DNA of 64,000 bases from Cinnamomum chago (lineage: Eukaryota > Streptophyta > Magnoliopsida > Laurales > Lauraceae): positions 69,084,001-69,148,000 of the forward strand of contig CP142451.1 in the NCBI GenBank assembly GCA_038049695.1. The letters run 5' to 3'. Both the position numbers and the translations under genes were made by a program. A model generated the notes under the pieces. It was not told where the DNA came from, did no database searches, and saw only the letters and a list, made by a program, of their open reading frames with translations. The number at the start of each line of letters is the position of its first letter. The first letter of the stretch is position 1. This document shows, one piece after another, positions 35,001 through 50,000 of the stretch.

Positions 35001-38000
35001 ATCAAATAATAATCGAATTTGAGTAAGTTCCTATTCACTTGTTCATAATCGAATTGAATATCACCCTTATTCATACGGATACTTACTCAATTCATACTTT
35101 CAACGAAATTGAAACAATTGTACGATAATCAAGCTACGAATTGAAATTGGGAAATCTGACCACAATTTATACTACTAATGCAACTAATTACTTACTTAGG
35201 ATTTGATATCAATAAGAAAGATTTGACTTCAATATGACATGCAATAATTTAAAGGAATCAAGACATATGTTACTAACCAATACTAGGCTATTGCTTTTAG
35301 TCTCTCACCATCCAATACAGGGTAATTTCAGAATGTCAACGCACTACTACCTTGTCAGGTGTCACTATTTATGAGAAATACGTTGAATTTCCAAACTAAC
35401 CCTCATGTCATATTGATAGACCAATGATTGCCCAGTGGACCAATTGGTGAGGTTAATGGTTCCATCATATGGTCATTAGGGTATAAACGATCCTAAATTC
35501 CAATGGAAACAAGGTGTGCACCATAATTACCTATTAGAGATGATTAGGGTGGGTTATGATAGGTTAACGGCGATAATTCACCCTAAAATTGGGCCAAAAG
35601 AAGCCCAGTCTTCAGCTTCAGGTTCGCTCGAGCGGACCCCTGTTCGCTCGAGTGGACCCATCCAGAGGCTTGATCTCTCAAGCGACCCATTTCGTTCGCT
35701 TGAACGATGGGCTCAGAAGGGTGTTCGCTCGAGCGGACCCAATCCAGAAAGGTGATCGCTCATGCGACCCTTTTTGATCGCTCGAACTTGTGTTCAGGAG
35801 GGAGGTTCGCTCGAGCGAATGCTCTAGAATTCTTGATTTTGGAATTTCCAAGTTTCTTCTCCCATTCATTTTCCAACTCCCTTTCCACCACAAATCCTGC
35901 ACAATGGAGCCTCCTTGCTCCCATTTACATAGTATACAACCCCTCCATCTAATTTCATCAATTAAAATCATAAACAATTCCACCCATTCATTCGTTAAGA
36001 AATTAAAATAATTAAGAAGGAGTCTCACTTGAATCAAAGGTAAGTAAACATAATGTAAATCCAAATTTAAGCTTATACTTGCCTCACTAAAGCTTTCCAT
36101 AGCTCTTTTCATTCACTAGCTCAAAAGGAACCAAAAAACCCCAAATTTCCAAACCCTAATCATAAATAAACATGGAAACATGGAAATGAATATGCATGTA
36201 TGATTAACCATGAGTCCCTTGACTTTTTTTCAACTCAAAATCACAACAAGAAGGTTTTGGCTCATACCTTGAGAAGGAAATCCAAGTTTGGAAGAAGTAG
36301 GAAATGAAAAATATGGTTTCTTGGTCACCAAGGTGAGAGGACGATGAAGAAAATGGAGAAGATGAAGAAGATGAAGGAGATCTCCGCTCCTTGCCTCCAA
36401 TTGCACCAAGAATCACCCTCAATTTGATGATGAAGAAGGAAAAGAAGAAGGAGAAGAGGAAATGAAAAGGAATGAAAAGAAAGGATAAGTTATATATAAA
36501 GGGATAAGGATACCCATTTTATAAGAAAGCGCCCCCCCCCCCCCCCCCCCTCCCCTCCCTCCTAGTATTTTCATAAAGAGTCAAATGGGGGTTCACTTAA
36601 TCACTGGTTGGCCAAATGAAGTAGAGTCTAGTACGAAAATTGACATGCTCGATGAGATACACGCATTGACGGCAAGATGACGTGCAATGATGCAAAATAT
36701 GAAAATCTATAATTACAAAAAAGCCTTTGACTCTACTCCGCCGAGTCAAATCGGTTCCAACTCACCTGTCTAAGGTTCAAGACTCAACTAACTCAGTCTA
36801 TAAGAACCAAATAACACTAATGACCGTAATTAGCAACTAAGCACAATTAATTTAACTAAAACACACTTAATTTGCACTAATCAAGGTTAAATTGGGTCGG
36901 GGCGTAACATTTCTCCCCCTCTTGGATTCATTCGGTCCTCCGAATGATCATACCTGAGCGAATAGTTTGGGGTAGTGTTGTGCAACTTGCTCCTTGAGCT
37001 CCTACGTGGCTTCCTCTAGTCCATGGTGATTCTAAAGAAGTTTCACCCAATGAATGGTCTGTTGGAAGCAGGTGGGCCTCGTGGATAGGTTTTCAAAACT
37101 TTTGTCCCACTTGACTCAGGGATCAAGTATCCATAATGCCATGAACCACATCCAGGATGCAATCCCTCAATCTCATCAATCAAGTACAGCAATAAGACCT
37201 ATCTAAAAGATAGAAATCAGCAGCACCATGCAACCAAAATAATCCACAATAAAAGGAGAAGCAGATTATACCTTTGGAGCCCGGTAGTGCTCTAATGGAG
37301 GAGAAGACAATTAACTTGATCAAGAACTCTTCTTGAAGCAATTAGGATCTCCAAGACCTTGTTGTCTTCTACGCTATGACTCACTATTAGATCTCTTTTC
37401 TTAAGAAGATTGGTGGAAACTTCAAGAGAAAACCCCATTAGAAACTCCAAGGAACTATAAGAGAACTAGAGAGAGAAAGAGTAGTGCAACTCTTGCACTT
37501 TTAGGGCTTGGGCGTGCACTCCTTAGGGTTGGACATCCAAGGGGGGCTTTCTCCTCTATATATAGCTTTTGCAAACCTCCTCTTACTAATTAATTAAAAG
37601 TCTCACTTCCACACTAATTAGTAACATACTATTACCACTATTAGAAGTCTCACTTCGAGTCGAAATAGTAACTTTCTAATTCCTTCCTTTTAGAGATCAA
37701 GTAAGATTAGTAACTTTCTAATATCTTGGGCTAGCGTGGGGACCACTAGGGATTCCTTAGAAAGCTGGCTCCAACTGGGACACGCGACCCCACATCTCAT
37801 GTGCAATCCGGGCCCACAGTTAGTTGTAAATAACACCACTATATAAATGCAATTACGCTCCAGTCTTAGGAATAAATTACAATTAAGACTCTAAACTTCC
37901 AAATTGCCACAAGTAGGCCCCTCTATCAATATCCATGGATCAAGTGGAATAAATCTGTCCCATCCAATCTTAGATCCACATCTTATTATCCTTGAGCCCC

Positions 38001-41000
38001 AATTAACTACAATGATCATCAGTACCATGCAATTAACTCTTAATCGAGATGAGTGCGCACTTACTAATGACAAATCCATTAATTGGTACAAGGGGATAAT
38101 GTAGATAGATTCCATCTCGATCATTGTTTACTCTTACAGTCCTACTATCACGTACCCAAGACACCGAGGTGTTGACCTACAGTTAGCCTCACTCATTGGT
38201 GACTCAAAGCAAATGAATAGATAGAAACTTGAGTTCATCAATGTCTCAGGATTGAGAGCCTATTGCTAGGGAATTATGACAGCAATCATTAAATCGAGAC
38301 AGTATTTCATAAGGTGCTTCTCATGGTCCTTCAATACATCCAATGTACTAGCACTATGATCCAGAATCTTACATTCTGATGATCGAGACAAATCACACTA
38401 TCTCATAGTGATCAAAGTACTGCAACTTTATCAGATGAGATGCATAGTCTCATCACTGGTTGGGAAGATACTTTTAAGTATAAGATTTGTGACACATGTC
38501 TCCCGTATGTGGATTTCATCCATATACATATATCACATCTAATATACTAATGGGGCCCGATTCAACTCATGAACCATCATGTCATATGCATTGGTCATAT
38601 GTATAAAGTAATAAAAACACCATTCATCTCATGAAAGGAAAGCATGATTTTATTGATAAATAAAGAAATTAATCAATTTATTACATCAACTGATGGATTG
38701 AGTCCATACAATCTAACACGGTCCTCGTTCGCAACAGTTGCTCCTTCTCGTCAATGATATGGAGTGAACGCTCAACGTACGTGGAGTCAGGCTTGATCTG
38801 GACCTCATCGTATTGGATAACATGAGCTGGATTGCAGACATACTTAGGGAGCATTGAAGCATGGAATACATCATGTACTCTTGCGAATTTGGGCGGAAGC
38901 TTCAATCTATAAGCGACGTCGCCTATTCGGCTCTTAATATCGAACAGTCCCACATATCTAGGTGAGAGTTTCCCCTTTTTCCTGAATCGAATCGTGCCTT
39001 TCATCAGAGACGTCTTTAGAAACACCCAATCTCTAACTTGGAATCCGAGTTTCCTTCTTCTGTTGTCAGTGTAGCTTTTCTACCTAGACTGTGCAGTCTT
39101 CAATCTCTCCTTGACTTGAAGAATTTTCTCGGCTGTGTATGCGATGATGGTTGGTCCATGGAAATTTCTAGTGCTGACCTCTTCCCAACAAACCGGAGTT
39201 TTGCAACTACGACCGTAAAGTGCTTCGAAGGGCAACATCCCAATAGTCGAATGAAAGCTATTGCTGCTGTACTCAAACTCGCATAAGGCCAAATGCTCGT
39301 CCCATTCACAACCAAAATCAAGAACGCTAGCTCAAAGCATGTCTTCTAAGGTTTGAATGGTGCGTTCGGACTATCCATCTGTCTGCGGATGGTAGGCGGC
39401 GCTGAAGCTAAGTTTGGTGCCCATGGACTACTAAAATGATTACCTAAACGAAGAGACAAATCTTGTATCTCTATAGAAAACTATCGAGGCTGAGGTACCA
39501 TGCAATCGAACTATCTCCTTCACAAAAAGCTTTGTCATTTCATTAAACTTCATACCCTTCTTAAAGGGAAGAAAATGGGCTGATTTCATCAATCGATCCA
39601 CTATCATCCAAATCACGTTATTCTTCCTACTAGTCAGCGGTAGACCTGAAATGAAGTCCATCGATATATGTTCCCATTTCCATTGAGAAATAGACAAGGG
39701 GTGTAATAAACCCGGAGGCTTCCTATGCTCAAACTTCACTCCCTAACAAGTATAACACTTGGATACAAATTCTGCGACTTCCCTTTTCATATTATTCCAC
39801 CAAAACCCCCTCTTGAGATCTCGATACATCTTTGTACTCCCAGGGTGCATCTCATATTCGGCATTATGTGCCTCTATCAAAATTGGGATTATTAGCTGGT
39901 CAGTCTTCGATACACACAATCGATTTCTGAAATACAAGATTTCGTCCACCAATTGGAAATTGGGCTTCTCTGCAATATGATCTCTTATTTTAGCCAAATT
40001 AGGGTCCTCGAATTGCTCAATCTTAATTCGGTTCATTAACTCTGGTTCGTACACCGACATGGCTGCCAACTTCACTGAGTCACTAAGCAATTGGGCATCT
40101 ACATCTAGTTCCTTGAAGGCATCTAACTTGAACCACTGTGTACTCATGGCTTTAACTAAGGAAGGCTTCCTACTCAAAGCATCAGCCACAATGTTTCCTT
40201 TTCACGGAATGTATTTAATTGGAAAATCATAGTCCTTTATAAATTCTAGCCACCGTCTTTGCCTCATGTTGAGATCTTGTTGGGAGAACAGGAATTGTAA
40301 ACTACGATGATCCGAATGCACTTCAAATTGTTCTCCATACAAATAATGTCTGCAAAGATTTAGTGCAAATACAATAGCGGCTAACTCAAGATTGTAGGTG
40401 GTGTAATTCCTCTCGTGGTTCTTCAACCGCCTTCATCCGTAGGCTATAACTTTACCATTTTGCATAAGGACACACCCCAAACCGACTCTGGATGCATCTG
40501 AATAAATCACAAAACCTCCAGTATCTTTGGGTAGCGACAAAATTGGGGCGGTCGTCAGCTTCTCCTTCAAAGTTTGGAAACCGAACTCACATTCCTTGGT
40601 CCATATGAACGGTACATCCTTCCTGGTCAACTTGGTTAATGGGGTTGAGATCTTGGAAAAATCCTTAACAAATCTACGGTAATATCCTGCAAGGCCTAAA
40701 AAGCTCCGTATCTCAGTCACCGTCCTCGGACGCAATTGGGCATCTACATCTAGTTCCTTGAAGGCATCTAACTTGAACCACTGTGTACTCATGGCTTTAA
40801 CTAAGGAAGGCTTCCTACTCAAAGCATCAGCCACAATGTCTCCTTTTCATGGAATGTATTTAATTGGAAAATCATAGTCCTTTATAAATTCTAGCCACTG
40901 TCTTTGCCTCATGTTGAGATCTTGTTGGGAGAACAGGAATTGTAAACTACGATGATCCGAATGCACTTCAAATTGTTCTCCATACAAATAATGTCTGCAA

Positions 41001-44000
41001 AGATTTAGTGCAAATACAATAGCGGCTAACTCAAGATTGTAGGTGGTGTAATTCCTCTCGTGGTTCTTCAACCGCCTTCATCCGTAGGCTATAACTTTAC
41101 CATTTTGCATAAGGACACACCCCAAACCGACTCTGGATGCATCTGAATAAATCACAAAACCTCCAGTATCTTTGGGTAGCGACAAAATTGGGGCGGTCGT
41201 CAGCTTCTCCTTCAAAGTTTGGAAACCGAACTCACATTCCTTGGTCCATATGAACGGTACATCCTTCCTGGTCAACTTGGTTAATGGGGTTGAGATCTTG
41301 GAAAAATCCTTAACAAATCTACGGTAATATCCTGCAAGGCCTAGAAAGCTCTGTATCTCAGTCACCGTCCTCGGACTTTGCCAATTTATAACGGCTTCTA
41401 TCTTAGCTGGATCCACCCTTAGGCCATCTTGAATAATGATATTGTCGCGACCCCGGGCCGGGTTACCGTGGTCCTAATCCGGGATCGGGACTAATTCTGT
41501 GTAATGTAAACATTTATTTAATTTCCCACAGGTGTCCGCGGTGAGGATATCATAACAACATAGTACATTTCTTTTAATGCGGAAGCGTGTAGCAAATCAA
41601 ATTGATGATTCAAGTGAGAAGATAAAATCATATATATAAACCAAGTATCAGAATGAGCAATGATCATTAGTGCTTTCCCAAAAGAAAAGTTAAAGTTTAT
41701 ACAAAAGATCATTTAGATACATTCCCAAAAGTAGAGGCCAACAAAGGTCAATATAAACAAAATACCAATCCCCAAAAAAATGGTTAAAAGTTCCCAAGAT
41801 GTTACGTCTCTCAAAGCAATCAAATGTCTAAATGACATCGTCAGCATACCACTCAACTAGGCGTTGCGGTTCACCGACCGCGTCCTCAAGCTCCACCTCG
41901 GGGTAGACAACGTCCGGACCTGAGTACCAAAGAGTGTGTCAAACACGACGGTTTGACAAACGGGTGAAAAGACATAACAATATAATAATAAATGAATTTA
42001 CCTTCAAAAGAATTTAAAACCTGTTTAAATAACAATTTTCATAAAAGGAGATAAATCATTTATTTAAATACAAGTATGCATTGTAAAACATATAAAGGTA
42101 ACCAAGGAAACGGGAAACGAGCAAGATGGTGACCACTCGAAGCTAAGTCCTCTATCATCGAAGTGACAGAGCAATATCAAGGGGTTGATCTCAGTCACAC
42201 GAGGTGAGGAGAAACAACGAAATATATACATATACATATAATATACGGGACATGACCACGGTAGCGAGCTGGGCATCGGGAACCATGGTAGCAATCCGGG
42301 GTATCGAGACAAGACCACGATAATAACCGGGTAGCGGGATCCAAACTGCAGCTGGCGGGACAAGAGGGGGACATGGTTATCCAAGCTTAGTGGTGCCGAC
42401 TCATAGGTTAAATGACAAGATCAAAATATGTATGAAATACATCAAGTGCAACTATATAAATAAACGGAACGGGGGTGCTCAAAGGTACAACTGTCATATC
42501 AATCGGGGTATACTTATCGGGATTAGCAAAATGCTACAATTTCAATTTCAATATTTTTGGGAATGCATAAGAAATTCGGGAATAATGAAATACAAATGAA
42601 CTTTTGAAATCTCATGACAAGTATCGAGGTTCAAGATTTGTTTAAGGTGAATAGGGTTCCCGTATGTCGATTTAATAACAACTTGGTACTCTTTGAGTTT
42701 GGGGACATTCTGGGCTCCTTATTAACCTTAGGATTCTCAAAACTTCAAATGAAATCTTCGTGAAGTGGTTTCTTTCTCAAATGACCTCATACATTGCTTA
42801 GTAAATCTCCTTGGCATAGAGGGGTTCTCAATGAATAGTCCTCAAAACGTTTAAACAACTCATCATTGTCCCAAACATAGCCCTTGACCGACAGAGCACA
42901 TCGCTTGAGCGAATTGGAGTTCGCTCGAGCGAGGTGGTCTCTGGAATGGTCTTCTGGGAGGGTTCGCTCGAGCGAAATCGTGTTTGCTCGAGCGAACTCG
43001 TCTAGTTTGGGCTGGCTCGAGCGAACAATCCGTGCGCTCGAGCTAACCACTTACTAGAATGAGTTCTGGGAGGGTTTGCTCGAGTGAAGTCAGGTTCGCT
43101 CGGGGGAACTGTCCTCTGGAATGGTTCGAACCCTTTTCTGGACACTTCGCTCGAGCGACCTGTCAAGTTCGCTTTAGCGAACTGTCCAGAAACTGGTTCC
43201 GGGACATTTCTGCTCTTCCCCTTTTCCTCTTCTTACAATACCTTTTGAGCCTCATTTCTACATCAAAATGGGAGGCTCAAAATTCCCTTCAAACATCATC
43301 TAAAACACCGTAGAAACATCCATAAACATACATCAAATCTCCATCTTCTTCACCTCATTCCACCATAAGAGAAAGAGAAAAGGAAACTACCATACATAAG
43401 GATTCATTTGCTAAAATCAAGACATAAATGAAAGACTATAAATCAGTTTTCCATTGCAATAAATGAGTTAGCAAAACTCTTTAATGAGCGTTTATTTCAA
43501 ATCAATGCAAGCTAATAAATATGAACATGAATAACAAAACCAACCACATTTTTCACAAAACCATTAAATGCTCAAACTATAATTTCATCCACTTGCCTTA
43601 GAGTCTCTAATAAGCAATCCAAGCCCTAAACAAGCCTTCCAAGCCAAAGGTCCAAGCTACAAGAAAAAACCCCCAAAACAAAACCCTAAAAGAGTCAAAA
43701 CGTAGAATGGGGAGGAAGAAGCTTCCATAATGGAAATGGAGATTCCCTTAGGCTAGGAGAACACAATATCAAAAGAGGGGAAGGATTACTTACATGAAAG
43801 TTCTTCAAAATGCTAGGTTAGTTCAAAAGGAGGTCTTGGAATGGGTATCTTCTTTTACAAATAGTATCAATGGATAGTTCTCAAGGAGAGGAAGAAAGTG
43901 AAGACAAGCATTTCTCCATTTGTGCAAGGTTTGGTAGGGATTTGGCGATGGAAAAGCTAGAAGAAAAGAAAAAGGGAAAACCCTAGCTTAGGATTGGAGT

Positions 44001-47000
44001 TTGCTAGAAAAGGGGAAAGGGAGAAGATAGTTCTCTTTTTATAGAAGAGTGGAGTTGGGTCCCACCACTAGAATCCTTCATGGGCTAAAATCATGTTTAT
44101 CGAGACTTCGGATGAATTCGACGAAGAAGAGAAAAGTGATCGTCGAAATATCTAGTTTCCAAAAAGTATATGTTTCGCAAGTTTCGGGAATATCAATTTT
44201 TAGGTACAGATTTAGTGTAAAATGACTCTTTTGCCCTCAATGCTAGGAAGTCGGGTTTCGGGGTCTCGAATGGGTACGGGATCAACATAAAAGTTGTAGG
44301 GATTAACGAGACAAGTAAAATAGAATTAAAATAATAAACACAAGAATCTCAGATAATCCCCCAAGTAAACGCAAAGTCATAAAAAGAACCCCCAAATGGC
44401 CCCACTAGTCACAAAGGCGCTTAAAATTCCCTAAAGCTATATCAAAAGCTATTCTAATCCCCACTTACCCAAAACACACTAAACACGCTAGAACTAAAAC
44501 ACCACTTAATTAACACTAATCGATGTCACTCGGGACGGGGTCTTATAGATATGCCCCAAAAATGCACTTGTTTAAGCAAAAAATCGCACTTCTCGAGTTT
44601 ACCATACAATTAATGAATCCTCAAAAAGTTGAAGCGATGATCTGAGATGATCCGCATGCTCTTCCATAGACTTGGAGCACACCAAAATGTCATCAATGAA
44701 AACTACAATAAACTGATCGAGGTAGGAGTGAAGATCCTATTCATTAACGTCATAAACACTGCCAGCGTATTGGTCAAGCCAAAGAGCATCACAAGAAATT
44801 CGTAGTGATCGTATCTCGTCCTAAACGCTGTCTTTTCAATGTCTTGCTCACGGACTCTCAACTGGTGGTATTCAAATCTAAGGTCGATCTTCAAAAAGTA
44901 CATTGCTCCTTGAAGTTGGTCAAATAGTTTGTCGATTCGAGGCAATGGGTACTTGTTCTTTATCATCACTTGATTGATCTGCCTGTAGTCTATGCACATT
45001 CGAAGAGTACCATCCTTCTTCCTCACGAACAACACCGGGGCTCCCCATGGCGATACGCTAGGACATATAAGTCCTTTGTCCAACAAGTCTTGTAATTGTT
45101 CCTTCAATTCTTGAGTTCTGCTGGAGCCATTTTGTACGGCGCCTTAGAAATTGGAGTGGTGCCCGGTACCAAATCAATAGGAAAGTCCACCTCCCGAGGT
45201 GGAGGTAATCCTGGAACCTTGTCTGAAAATACATCTAGGAATTCACACGCCACTGGAATCTCTTCTAACTTCACGAGCGGTTTCTTCTTCGAAATAAAAG
45301 CAAAGTAGCATTCACAACCACTCTCTAGAAGCTTCACAGCATCCAACGCTGACACAAGCCCGGTACTGGATTTCTCTCTACACACACCCTCGAATATCAC
45401 ATTCGACTCGGGCTCCTCCACCTTAAAGGTGATAGTCTCGCGAGCCAATCCATCTTGAGGATTAGGGCTGTCAATCATGTCGTGTTAACGAATTCGGGTT
45501 ACGGGTTAACGAATTCGGGTTAAAATTACCTCAACCCATACCTGACCTGTTAACTTAACGGGTCAAAAAATCTAACCCGAACACGACCCGTTAATTTAAC
45601 GGGTTACCCGACCCAACCCGTTCACCCATTAAGTAATTAAGTCATTTCGAAATTAAAAAAAATTATACAAAAATAGAAGGAGAAACATATATAAGCCACA
45701 TGAAACTGTAAGTGAGGATCTCGAGTGGATCCCACCTAAAAACCCACTATAAAACAATAAATCTCAATTTCTTCTTTATGAATATAAATTAATTTATTTA
45801 CATATAGGGAGTAAAAAAAATGTAATGAGTTAAGCGGATTGTTAACGGGTTACTGGTTTAATTCGTACACGACTCATTAACTTAACGTGTTAACGGGCTT
45901 GACCCGTTTACGACCCAATCCCATTAAGAGCCAACCCAAACCCATTAATATTGTGTGGGTTCATGTCGTGTTAACGGGTCGTGTGACATTTTGATAACCC
46001 AATTGAGGATGACATCAAAGTCTTGCATCGTTAGGATTATCAAATCTGCTGGCATTAGCAGATCCCCGTCTGAACGCTGCGCTTGGGGTGGTAGTTATCA
46101 CAAGCTACACGTTTACCCATCATGGTAGTCACCATCAACACGAATGGGAGCAACTTAGGCGGTTGCTGAAGTCCACAAGCAAAATGGGGCGCCACAAATG
46201 AATGTGTAGACCCCAAATCGAACAAAGTCTTTACATCTCTAGCACATATCAACACGGTACCTTCTACTACATTGCCAGCTGCTACTGCTTGCTCAAGATT
46301 CGTTGCAAAAAGTCTCCCCGCTTGTTGTGGTAGCTGTCAGGCCTGTTGACGTTGTTGTTCTGGCCTTCCTTGCTGTTGTCGTTGTTGTTGCTGAGGTCTT
46401 AGAGGTGGTGCTGGTAATGCCAACTGCTGAGGTGGGTTTGGAAGTGCTAGCTTGACTTGCTGCTGAGGAGGCTGCTGCTGTGGTGCCCTATAACCCCCTC
46501 TATCTCTGGGACAGGCTGCTACGCGGTGTTCCATAGATCCACATATAATGCACGTTCCAGTGTTTCTCCAACATCTCTCAGCATGGTGTCCTTTTCCACA
46601 AGTCCTACACTTTAGCGCATTAAGGCCAATTACTACACCTTTCTGTCTCTTATGCTGAAAATTCTTTCCAGAGTAAGACATACTCCTCTTAGGGTCAGCA
46701 TTCATCTTCTTAACAACCATTTTTTCCTATAGTGTAACCTCTGTCTACTACATCCTGAAAAGTCTCAGGCCTCTTGTACATCACCACATGCTCCGCATAC
46801 ATAGGGTGAAGCCCACCAATGAATCTCTTCACTTTCTTTTCTTCAGTATCAACTAGGTCCTTGGCAAACTTGGACAATTGAAGGAAAGTATGTACATATG
46901 TTGCCACCGTCATCTAGTTCTGCTTGAGGGAGATGAATTCTTCTTATTTTCTCCGGTACACATGGTCCGGTATGAATTTGTGGTGGAACTGTTCTTGGAA

Positions 47001-50000
47001 GGTTTCCCAAATTGTGGCGTTGGGGATGACTTTATAGGCTTCCTTCACACTCTTCCACCAATCTTTGGCGACGCCTCAAAACATCGAGGTAGCGAGCACT
47101 ACACATTGCTGCTTGTCGTAGATAACTGTCTCGAACACGTCACCTATATGTTCTAGCCGCTCATCAGCTTGAATGACATCCTCTTTCCCGGGAACTCCAT
47201 AGCTCCTCGCTTTCGAAACTTTTCGTACAAGGCATTTGGGTTATGGTCTCTGGACTAGATGACTACTTGAGTTCCTGGATTTAGCGGTGCTTGACCATGT
47301 CTGGCCATCAACATTGCTAGGTTCTCATTGGTCTTGGCCATCTGCTCCATTAGCATCATCATGCGAGCTTCCATAGATGGGGGATCATTTTCAAGTAACA
47401 CGAACGAGTCATCATTATGAGACTCATTGTTTCCACCATTATGTCCACTTCCGGAGCCGGATGCCATTGACCTGTAAAATAATGGTAAGAGTTAAGTTTA
47501 TACTCTACTCACTCCACACAATTCTAACTATAGACACAAAATACTAAAAATAAGCTCTCAACTAACAATAACTAGCCCTGACAATTCTAAACTCTTAATC
47601 AATTCTAACACGTCCTCACAACGTTTCTAGTTAGTTTTTAGGTCTCTTAGGAAGACTTTCAGGTCTCTGATACCATACTTATGTATGTCACATCTCGGTC
47701 CCGAATCACCCTAGCCTAGGGTAATCCCCGAGATGAGACACACGTACTCTCGTGATGTTGTACCTGTCTCGAGCCAACTACAACACACGAAGGAGAAAAA
47801 CAACCTTTTCCACATGTGAGTCAAGCTCACTAAAACCTGTCAATAACATTTAATTCATAGCGGAAGTTGTAATTTATACATATGAATGTATCAATTCTCA
47901 TTCAGTCCAATTAAACATTCAAGTTTAAACAAAAGAATTATACAAGTATATACATTGACTTACAAAAGAGGGATTATAAAAATACCCTGCACTACTATAC
48001 CAAAAGTATAATCAAAAGAATAACTAAACCTAGGTGTGACCCACACAAAAAGGGGCTAGCCACATGAACTACGACATCTCCAAAAAGTACAACATGCGCT
48101 CAGAGGAATGTATCTAAGCTGGCCCTAGTTCTGGTCACTCCTCTAATCCTGGAGGAACCTCCTGGGTAACCTCCTCTCCCTCCGATGCCTTATCAAGGCC
48201 GAAAGCTGCACCTGCGACTGTGACACCAACAGTAGTATCTTAATATGACGATCTATCAAGTATAGGCATCAATAAGGAAGTACATAATGTTACAAATTGA
48301 ATTGAAACGACAATTAAATTAATAGATGTCAATGATAGGTATCAACTAAGCAAATTGTGCGAAAATCGAATAATTTATACTTGTGAGTCAAGGGAAATAA
48401 AAACATACTAATTGGCTACTACATTGAGCTCATCCTCTCAAAAAAGAGCGAATCTAGTAGGGATGTCACCAGCGGCCCGGCCAAAGGCTAGCTGGCTACC
48501 CGGGTTTGGAGTTCCGGTGCTCCAGATGATTTACTGCAGTAGTCTCGAATAACTAAATCAAGTTCAACCCCGTCGGGTATCATAGGGTCGAAGCTAAGTA
48601 GTGTCGACTCAATCGAATCAAATAATAATCGAATTTGAGTAAGTTCATGTTCACTTGTTCATAATCGAATCGAATATCACCCTTATTCATACGGATACTT
48701 ACTCAATTCATACTTTTAACGAATACTGAAACAATTGTATGATAATCTAGCTACGAATTGAAATTGGGAAACCTGACCACAATTTATACTACTAATGCAA
48801 CTAATTACTTACTTAGGATTTGATATCAATAAGAAAGATTTGACTTCAATAGGACATGCAATAATTTAAAGGAATCAAGACATATGTTACTAACCAATAC
48901 TAGGCTATTGTTTATAGTCTCTCACCGTCCATTACAGGGTAATTTCGGAATGTTAACGCACTACTACCTTGTTAGGTGTCACTATTTATGAGAAACACGT
49001 TGAATTTCCAAACTAACCCTCATGGCATAGTGCTAGACCAATGATTGCCCAGCGGACCAATTGGTGAGGTTAATGGTTCCATCATACGGTCATAAGAGTC
49101 TTAAGGATCCTAAATTCCTATCGAAACAAGGTGTGCACCATAATTACCTATTAGAGATGATTAGGGTGGGTTATGTTAGGTTAAAGGCGATAATTCACCC
49201 TAAAATTGGGCCAAAAGAAGTCCGGTCTTCAACTTCAGGTTCGCTCGAGAGGAACTCTGTTCGCTCAAGTGGACCCATCCAGAGGGTTGATCGCTCGCGT
49301 GACCCATTTCATTCGCTTGAGCGAATGGTTCAGAAAGGTGTTCGCTCGAGCGGACCCCATCGAGAGAGGTGATCGCTCGCGCGACCTTTTTGATCACTTG
49401 AACGTGTGTTCAGGAGGGAGGTTCGCTCGAGCGAATGCTCCAGAATTCCTGATTTTGGAATTTCTAAGCTTCTTCTCCCATTCATTTTCCAACTCCCTTT
49501 CCACTACAAAACCTGCACAATGGAGCCTCCTTGCTCCCATTTACATAGTATACAACCCTCCATCTAATTTCATCAATTAAAATCATAAACAATTCCACCC
49601 ATTCATTCATTAAAAAAATTTAATTAATTAAGGAGTCTCACTTGAATCAAAGGTAAGTAAACATAATGTAAATCCACATTTAAGCTTATACTTACCTCAC
49701 TAAAGCTTTCCCAAGCACTCTTCACTCACTAGCTCAAAAGGAACCAAAAAAACCCCCAAATTTCCAAACCCTAATCACAAATAAACATGGAAACATGGAA
49801 ATGAATATGCATGTATGATTAACCTTGAGTCCCTTGACTCCTTTTCAACTCAAAATCACAACAAGAAGGTTTTGGCTCTTAACTTGACAAGGAAATCCAA
49901 GTTTGGAAGAAGTAAGGAATGAAAAAGATGGTTTCTTGGTCACCAAGGTGAGAGGAAGCTGGAGAAGATGGTGAAGATGAAGAAGATGAAGGAGATCTCC

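Noticed and set aside
34070-36909. ORFs containing Ser/Arg-rich repeats at the CTCGAG clusters (also 42787-43313 and 49061-49580)
   Set aside because: They are translations of the palindrome clusters in LTRs, open by composition, with no homology to known proteins.
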